This document shows positions 4,748-9,151 of a stretch of 9,151 bases of DNA, in pieces. The stretch is taken from assembly GCA_947374315.1 (NCBI GenBank), contig CANCBK010000170.1:1-9151 (forward strand). Direction: 5' to 3'. Under the pieces are notes generated by a model. That model ran no database searches. It had not been told where the DNA came from and worked only from the letters and a program-made list of their open reading frames with translations. Origin of the DNA: Burkholderiaceae bacterium (GTDB lineage Bacteria; Pseudomonadota; Gammaproteobacteria; Burkholderiales; Burkholderiaceae). The stretch's first letter is position 1, and every line of letters starts with the position of its first letter. Both the position numbers and the translations under genes were made by a program.

Positions 4748-6028
4748 TCAATGGCCCAAGAGCCCCGCTGCGCCTAAGCCTGCCACGCGGCCGCTGGCCA
4801 AGCAGGCGCTGAGCAGGTAGCCGCCTGTGGGGGCTTCCCAGTCCAGCATTTCGCCAGCCACAAACAATCCTGGCAGGGCGGTGGACATGAGGTGCCCGTC
4901 CAGTGCTTCTAGGCGCACGCCACCAGCGCTGCTGATGGCTTCATCGATCGGGCGCGTGGCCGCCAGCGTGATGGGCAGATGTTTGATGGCCGCTGCCAGT
5001 TGCGCGGGGTTGTTCATGGCTTCTTTGCTCAGCACTTCGTGCAGCAGGCCCAAATGCAAAGCGGTGAGGTTAAGGCGGCTTTTCAAATGGCTACTGAGCG
5101 AGCGCGTGCCACGCGGGTGCGATACCTCGGCCAACACGCGCTCGGGCGTGAAGTCGGGTTTGAGGTCGAGGTGCAACGTGGCGCTGCCGCTGCGTGCTAT
5201 TTCGTCGCGCAACAACGCAGAGGCGGCGTAAACCAAATTGCCTTCCACGCCTGTGGCAGTGACGACAAATTCACCGCGACGACTAAAGCTGTGGCCCACA
5301 CTGTCGGTGAACGACAAAGCGACAGACTTGAGTGGTGAGCCTGCAAACTGACCCGACAAGTGGCTGCTCCAGCCCGTCTGGCCATCACGCCCTTGCACAT
5401 CAAAGCCGCAGTTGCTGGGGCGAAGTGGCGATACGTCAATGCCCAGTGCGTTTACCCACGGTTGCCAAGCACCGTCCGAGCCAAGCTTGGCCCAGCTGCC
5501 ACCGCCCAATGCCAGCAGAACGGCATCGGCGTGCGCGGTGTGCGGGCCTTGTGCGGTGTCGAAACTGAGTGTGAATTGTTTGTTTGCGTGTTGCAAAGCA
5601 CCGTTCCAGCGGTGGCGCATATGAAACGTCACAGGCGCACCTTGCGCTGGGTGGCGCAGACGGTGCAACCATGCGCGCAGCAGTGGCGCGGCTTTCATGT
5701 CGGTGGGGAAAATGCGCTGCGAGCTGCCCACAAAGGTGTCTAGCCCTAAGCCTTTGACCCATTCGCAAATAGCGGTTGCATCAAATGTTTTTAGCCATGT
5801 CGAACAGGCCTCACTGCGCTCGGCATAGCGGGTGGTGAAGATGTCAAAAGGTTCGGCGTGTGTGAGGTTGAGTCCACCCAAGCCAGCCAGTAAAAACTTG
5901 CGGCCGACGGAGGGCATGGCGTCATACACATGCACGCAAACGCCTGCGGCGCTGAGCATTTCAGCAGCCATCAGGCCGGCGGGGCCTGCGCCAATGATGG
6001 CGATTTGTTGGTTTGTATTTGTAGTCAC
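4748..6028 (-). CDS. BaiN/HI0933-like FAD-dependent oxidoreductase (PP_4765-type flavoprotein)
   Basis: 426 residues. The N-terminal Rossmann fold IAIIGAGPAGLMAAEML has the dinucleotide motif G13-x-G15-x-x-G18, and Asp36 (VYDAM) sits at the end of strand 2 where the FAD ribose is held. GRKFLLAGLGGLNLTH follows, the GRK-x-x-x-(S/A)G-x-G-x-x-N-x-(T/S) signature of the HI0933/YhiN/BaiN family. The C-terminal second FAD motif is GLFVAGEMLDWEAPTGGYLL, the form seen in the PP_4765 subgroup. The physiological substrate is not established for most members, and the name BaiN should not be read as bile-acid function here. The start is GTG 6028: an in-frame stop lies two codons upstream and no ATG precedes the Rossmann motif. 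No good ribosome site is visible. It begins 31 bases after the receptor stop, so the two are probably cotranscribed and perhaps coupled. Confidence 0.85.
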   Translation of the reverse strand: MTTNTNQQIAIIGAGPAGLMAAEMLSAAGVCVHVYDAMPSVGRKFLLAGLGGLNLTHAEPFDIFTTRYAERSEACSTWLKTFDATAICEWVKGLGLDTFVGSSQRIFPTDMKAAPLLRAWLHRLRHPAQGAPVTFHMRHRWNGALQHANKQFTLSFDTAQGPHTAHADAVLLALGGGSWAKLGSDGAWQPWVNALGIDVSPLRPSNCGFDVQGRDGQTGWSSHLSGQFAGSPLKSVALSFTDSVGHSFSRRGEFVVTATGVEGNLVYAASALLRDEIARSGSATLHLDLKPDFTPERVLAEVSHPRGTRSLSSHLKSRLNLTALHLGLLHEVLSKEAMNNPAQLAAAIKHLPITLAATRPIDEAISSAGGVRLEALDGHLMSTALPGLFVAGEMLDWEAPTGGYLLSACLASGRVAGLGAAGLLGH

Positions 6029-6059
6029 CTGCTAAGTGTAGGTGGCTTGGGGTGTGGCT

Positions 6060-8084
6060 TTAGTAGCGCAGGCGCGCATTCAAGCGAAACGTGCGCGGTT
6101 CTGCGGGGTGAATGTGGATGCCGTCTTGCGATGCGGGCATGCTGGCTGCGCGCGATGCGTAGTAGTAGCTGATGTCATGGCTTGCGCGGTTGGCTAGGTT
6201 CAGCACATCCAGTGAGACATCTATGTTTGTATTAATACGGCGGCTGATTCGCAGGTTAGTCGTGAGCGTGCTGCTAGATTGCACGCTGTTGTTTTCAATC
6301 AGTGGCGCTGCACCGATGTAGCGAACGCCTAGTGAGGCTGACCACAGACCCATGTCGCGCATGGTCACATTCATGTGGGCCACGCGCTTGACGGCGTTAA
6401 CAATAGATGCCCCCTCTGCTGAGCCGTCGGTGTAACGCGGGCGCGTCCATGCCAAGTTGGCGTCTAGCAGCCAATGTCGGTTGGGCGTCCAGTGGTTGCT
6501 CCACTCCACACCGGTGCGGCGGCTGGGTCGGCCCGCTTCGGTGGTGCCTGCATCGCCCACATAAACCAACTCAGAATCCACATCCAGTTGCCACAATGCA
6601 AAAGTGGTTTGGACGTTGTTGAACGCTTGCGACTTGACGCCCACTTCTTGGCCCCGAGTGGGCACGAGGCCTTGAACGGGGGCGTTCGGGTCGGTCATGC
6701 CACGGGCATCGTTGCTGTGAAAACCTTTGCCCGTGTTCACAAAAAATTCGGTTTGTTGCCAAGGCCCAAAGATCAGCGACAACTTAGGTGATGCGCGTGT
6801 GGCACTGGCCCTACCCGAGTAGTCAGTTTGTGTGTGGCTTTGAACATGTGCGTCGAGTTGGTCCACACGCAGGCCCGTTACGCTACGAAGCCATGAATTC
6901 CACGTGAGCTCGTTGCTGGCATACGCGCCCAACAAAGATTGGCGAACGGTGTCATCACGCACTGTATTTTCGGTGGCGCGTGCCACCGTGTCGTACAGCC
7001 CAACACGGATGTGGTCTTGCCGAGCTTGCACGCCGAGTGTGTTGAGCATTGTGCGATCTGCCCATTCGCTTAGCCACGATTGCGCCACAGAGCCGCCAAT
7101 GGCATGGCGTTCGTCCTTTTGGCCAAACTGGTCACCACTGGCGCGATCTTGAAAATAGGTGAAGTTAGAAAACAAATCTATGTCGTACTGCAGCGCATAC
7201 CAGTTGATTTGCGTGCGTGTTTGGTTAGACGCTTGATGCCATGTGCCAGACACACTGGTGCGTTGTGTGTGTGCGCCGTCGGTTGCATCGAGCGAGTCGT
7301 AGCGGCCCAGTGTGCCGTTGTTGATCAGGCTAAGCGGAACTTGATCGGTTGCGGTCCAGCTGGCGCGGTAGGCCGATAGACTGGTGGTCCAGCCCTCACG
7401 TGGGCTGCCGCTACTGAGGGTGAACTGCGTGTTCAGCTTGCGCAAATGTTCGGGCACGGTCCACGGCCCGTTGTTTTGTACATGCTCTATGGCTGAGAGC
7501 AATGTCACGCCTTCACCCACCGTGCGCGATCCAGCGGCCAAGCCACGCTGGTAGCCGCGTTGGCCTATGCTGATATCGAGCAGGTCACGCGGTAGTTGTG
7601 TTCGGTACACAAACTGGGCCGAACCCGCAGATGAAAAATCTCCCTCCGACGCAAAGTACGGCCCCTTTTTGTAATGCACGTTTTGCACAAGCTCGGGGAT
7701 AAGCACATTCAAGTCGCTGTAGCCCTGGCCATGTGCGTGCGTGGGCAAATTGATGGGCACGCCGTTGACGCTGGAGGCAAAGTCGGTGCCATGGTCTAGG
7801 TTCATGCCACGCAAAAAATATTGGTTTGCCTTGCCATCGCCCGAGTGCTGCGTGACCACCATGCCGGGGATGAACTCTAATGCTTCTGCTGGGCGCAGCA
7901 AAGCGCGGCTTTGCAGCAACTCGGCGTTCACCACGCCTTGGCTGGCGGCTTCGCTGCTGCCAATGGCGTTGTCGTAGTGGGCGACAATTTCTACCACGGG
8001 GACACTTTCGTGCGCATGCGCATGCGCGATGGAAAGCAGCAATCCGAAAAAGTATGTTGAACGGTATGACACACGATGAACCAT
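6060..8084 (-). CDS. TonB-dependent outer-membrane receptor, candidate nickel receptor
   Basis: About 674 residues from ATG 8084. The signal peptide MVHRVSYRSTYFFGLLLSIA then HAHA is followed by HESVPVVEIV, giving a His-rich stretch at the cleavage site. The plug domain (about 35-150) includes LRPAEALEFIPGMVVTQHSG, NQYFLRGMNLDHG, VNGVPINLPTHAHGQGY and SDLNVLIPELV. A 22-stranded barrel type sequence then runs to a C-terminal RLNARLRY. Such receptors import scarce metal complexes or cofactors with TonB-ExbBD energy. Several histidines in the plug, divergence from ureD and a NikR-like site at the start codon point to nickel, but this is inference; copper, cobalt or a metallophore are alternatives. 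The frame stays open upstream to 8405 but that part runs antisense into ureD and resembles nothing. ATG 8102 and 8129 are possible starts; none has a strong ribosome site, and 8084 gives the best signal peptide. Confidence 0.85.
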   Translation of the reverse strand: MVHRVSYRSTYFFGLLLSIAHAHAHESVPVVEIVAHYDNAIGSSEAASQGVVNAELLQSRALLRPAEALEFIPGMVVTQHSGDGKANQYFLRGMNLDHGTDFASSVNGVPINLPTHAHGQGYSDLNVLIPELVQNVHYKKGPYFASEGDFSSAGSAQFVYRTQLPRDLLDISIGQRGYQRGLAAGSRTVGEGVTLLSAIEHVQNNGPWTVPEHLRKLNTQFTLSSGSPREGWTTSLSAYRASWTATDQVPLSLINNGTLGRYDSLDATDGAHTQRTSVSGTWHQASNQTRTQINWYALQYDIDLFSNFTYFQDRASGDQFGQKDERHAIGGSVAQSWLSEWADRTMLNTLGVQARQDHIRVGLYDTVARATENTVRDDTVRQSLLGAYASNELTWNSWLRSVTGLRVDQLDAHVQSHTQTDYSGRASATRASPKLSLIFGPWQQTEFFVNTGKGFHSNDARGMTDPNAPVQGLVPTRGQEVGVKSQAFNNVQTTFALWQLDVDSELVYVGDAGTTEAGRPSRRTGVEWSNHWTPNRHWLLDANLAWTRPRYTDGSAEGASIVNAVKRVAHMNVTMRDMGLWSASLGVRYIGAAPLIENNSVQSSSTLTTNLRISRRINTNIDVSLDVLNLANRASHDISYYYASRAASMPASQDGIHIHPAEPRTFRLNARLRY

Positions 8085-8091
8085 GTCATGC
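8064..8091. promoter_or_regulatory. NikR-like operator overlapping the receptor start
   Basis: GTATGA (8064-8069), 16 bases, then TCATGC (8086-8091). The E. coli NikR operator is GTATGA-N16-TCATAC, so 11 of 12 defining bases and the exact spacing match. The seven-base arms are GTATGAC and GTCATGC. It covers the receptor ATG (8082-8084) and lies 168 bases before ureD. Bound Ni-NikR here could block the start of receptor transcription. No nikR gene is in the window. Confidence 0.5.
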
Positions 8092-8258
8092 TTTTGCAAC
8101 ATCCATGCCCAATCGCGGTGAGATGGCATGAAGTCTGCAAGACCTATGCGTAGCAAGTACCAAATTTTGTGCGGCCCGTCTTGGGCTCGCACGGATGTGG
8201 TGCGTGCCGCACCCAGATCGAAACATTGACGCTGAATAGGCACCAAAACAAGGCAATC
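8092..8258. promoter_or_regulatory. Divergent intergenic region between the receptor gene and ureD
   Basis: About 170 non-coding bases that must hold both promoters. I find no convincing -35/-10 pair for either gene. It contains two adjacent GC-rich hairpins (8169-8192 and 8199-8213) and the ureD ribosome site AAGG at 8250-8253. Confidence 0.45.
8169..8213 (+). other. Tandem hairpins in the ureD leader region
   Basis: Hairpin one is GTGCG-GCCC (8169-8177) with GGGC-T-CGCAC (8183-8192), nine pairs with one bulged T and a GTCTT loop. Hairpin two is GGTGCG (8199-8204) with CGCACC (8208-8213). GTGCGGC (8169-8175) is also fully complementary to GCCGCAC (8206-8212), so a long-range pairing would exclude both hairpins. 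Whether this lies in the transcript is unknown. Confidence 0.4.
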
Positions 8259-9092
8259 ATGAGCGGCTGGCAAGCACATCTCAAACTCGACTACACCCGT
8301 GCCGATCAGCGCACGGTGGTCAAGTTCGAACACGAAGGCCCACTGCGTGTCTTGCAAAGCCTCTATCCCGAAGGTGATGCGGTGTGCCACAACGTGCTGG
8401 TGCATCCGCCCAGTGGTTTGGTGGGCGGCGATTTGTTAGATATTCAGTTGCACCTAGGTGCCAACACACATGCATTGCTCACCACGCCCGGGGCCACACG
8501 CTTTTACAGAAGCGAAAAAGGCTTGGCCACGCAACAAGTCAAAGCGCATGTGGGCGACGGCGCACGCTTCGAGTGGTTGCCGCTCGAGACCATTGCCTAC
8601 AACGGCTGTCACGGGTTGAACCATGCGGTGTTTGACTTAGCGCCCACGGCCGAGATGATGGCTTGGGACATCACAGCAATCGGATTACCCAATGCCAACT
8701 TACCGTTCGAGCATGGTCAGTTGCAGCAGCACATGGAAGTGTCGGGTGTGTGGCTAGAGCGAGGCTTGATTGACGCGCAAGACGCGCGGTTGATGGATGG
8801 CCCTTTGGGTTTGGCCAAGCACCGATGCATGGCTACGTTGGTGTTTGCGTGTGGTGCTGACTTGTCGCGTGAACGACGCGATGTGGCTTTGGCCTTGGCG
8901 CGTGAGTGGACAGAAGTTGCACCTGCGGGCTTGGTGGCGGGTGCCACATCGCCACACCCGCGCATTGTGGTGTTGCGTACTTTGTCGCCGTTGGTGGAGC
9001 CTGCGCAGAATTTATTGCGTGGGGTGTGGGCTTCTTGGCGACGTGGGTTGTGGGGCATGTCGGATGTGCCGCCGCGTATTTGGTCTATGTAG
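8259..9092 (+). CDS. ureD: Urease accessory protein UreD
   Basis: 277 residues, a normal UreD length. In urease maturation UreD (UreH) binds the apo-urease and, with UreF and UreG, forms the cytoplasmic complex through which nickel reaches the active site. Family landmarks seen: VCHNVLVHPPSGLVGGDLL (about 42-60), TTPGATRFYRS (75-85), EWLPLETIAYNG (105-116), MAWDITAIGLP, and the C-terminal R-x-x-W-x-x-x-R-x-x-L-W-x-x-x-x-x-P-P-R-I-W-S. ATG 8259 has AAGG (8250-8253) five bases upstream. An in-frame ATG 90 bases earlier (8169) would add 30 residues without family resemblance and falls in the hairpin region. As ureD usually heads a ureDABCEFG cluster, structural urease genes probably follow off the right edge. 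It is divergent from the receptor gene. Confidence 0.95.
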   Translation: MSGWQAHLKLDYTRADQRTVVKFEHEGPLRVLQSLYPEGDAVCHNVLVHPPSGLVGGDLLDIQLHLGANTHALLTTPGATRFYRSEKGLATQQVKAHVGDGARFEWLPLETIAYNGCHGLNHAVFDLAPTAEMMAWDITAIGLPNANLPFEHGQLQQHMEVSGVWLERGLIDAQDARLMDGPLGLAKHRCMATLVFACGADLSRERRDVALALAREWTEVAPAGLVAGATSPHPRIVVLRTLSPLVEPAQNLLRGVWASWRRGLWGMSDVPPRIWSM

Positions 9093-9151
9093 TTTTTGCT
9101 TTTTGCTGGGCTCGCTGTAGGCAGACGAGTTGGGCAGGTTCCTCATGCTGG
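9093..9151 (+). other. Start of the region after ureD
   Basis: 59 bases, mostly non-coding. An ATG at 9145 preceded by AGG (9136-9138) could begin the next gene, but only two codons are visible. It does not start like a typical ureA (family beginning M-E/H-L-T-P-R-E), so an intervening small gene is possible. Confidence 0.3.

Noticed and set aside
4827..5768. Several open frames on both strands over the flavoprotein gene
   Set aside because: They overlap the clearly coding flavoprotein frame, show no recognisable motifs, and are expected shadows in GC-rich coding DNA.
8169..8258. Upstream 30-residue extension of UreD from ATG 8169
   Set aside because: Residues lack UreD resemblance, no ribosome site precedes 8169, and ATG 8259 has AAGG at good spacing.
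8085..8405. Upstream 107-residue extension of the receptor reading frame
   Set aside because: It runs antisense into the conserved start of ureD and has no receptor-like or signal sequence; the signal peptide begins at 8084.
8717..9120. Open frames on both strands over the ureD 3' half
   Set aside because: Low-complexity shadows (Arg/Trp/Cys-rich) of a well-supported UreD frame.
1..9151. CRISPR array, tRNA, rRNA or insertion-sequence transposase
   Set aside because: No regularly spaced repeats, no cloverleaf or rRNA-like stretch, and no transposase motif seen on either strand.

Overview
The window looks like a betaproteobacterial chromosome, most likely Burkholderiales and possibly Comamonadaceae. 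This rests on the style of PanD, the PP_4765-type flavoprotein, UreD and the TonB-dependent receptor. It is inference from remembered family sequences, not from a search. The window falls into two halves. Bases 1 to about 4240 are AT-rich (lines I counted by hand are about 35-40% G+C). Bases from about 4260 to the end are much richer in G+C (about 55-60%) and carry ordinary housekeeping and metal-related genes. The switch coincides with the end of a repeated non-coding element.

Left half: the last 24 codons of an AraC-type regulator (1-75, +), then repeat element copy 1 (about 136-398). Next are a large cell-envelope lipoprotein of unknown function (421-2253, -), a strong bidirectional hairpin terminator, and a small outer-membrane beta-barrel protein (2341-2940, -). 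A divergent intergenic region holds a perfect 19-bp palindrome. It is followed by an orphan MASE1-like membrane protein (3017-3613, +), a short MarR-like winged-helix regulator (3618-3956, -) and repeat element copy 2 (about 4014-4237).

Right half: panD, aspartate decarboxylase for beta-alanine and pantothenate (4262-4666, -). Then come a BaiN/HI0933-like FAD-dependent oxidoreductase (4748-6028, -), a TonB-dependent receptor (6060-8084, -) and, divergently, urease accessory gene ureD (8259-9092, +). The receptor and ureD share a 174-bp intergenic region. A near-perfect NikR-type operator (GTATGA-N16-TCATGC) overlaps the receptor start codon. With the urease linkage and a His-rich mature N-terminus, this suggests nickel uptake feeding urease maturation.

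The two best leads are (1) a pair of multi-palindrome intergenic elements. Each carries the same terminator-like hairpin placed 22-24 bp behind an unrelated minus-strand gene, and a separately positioned 27-29 bp palindromic module is nested in one copy and abuts the other. (2) The NikR-like site linking the receptor to nickel control.
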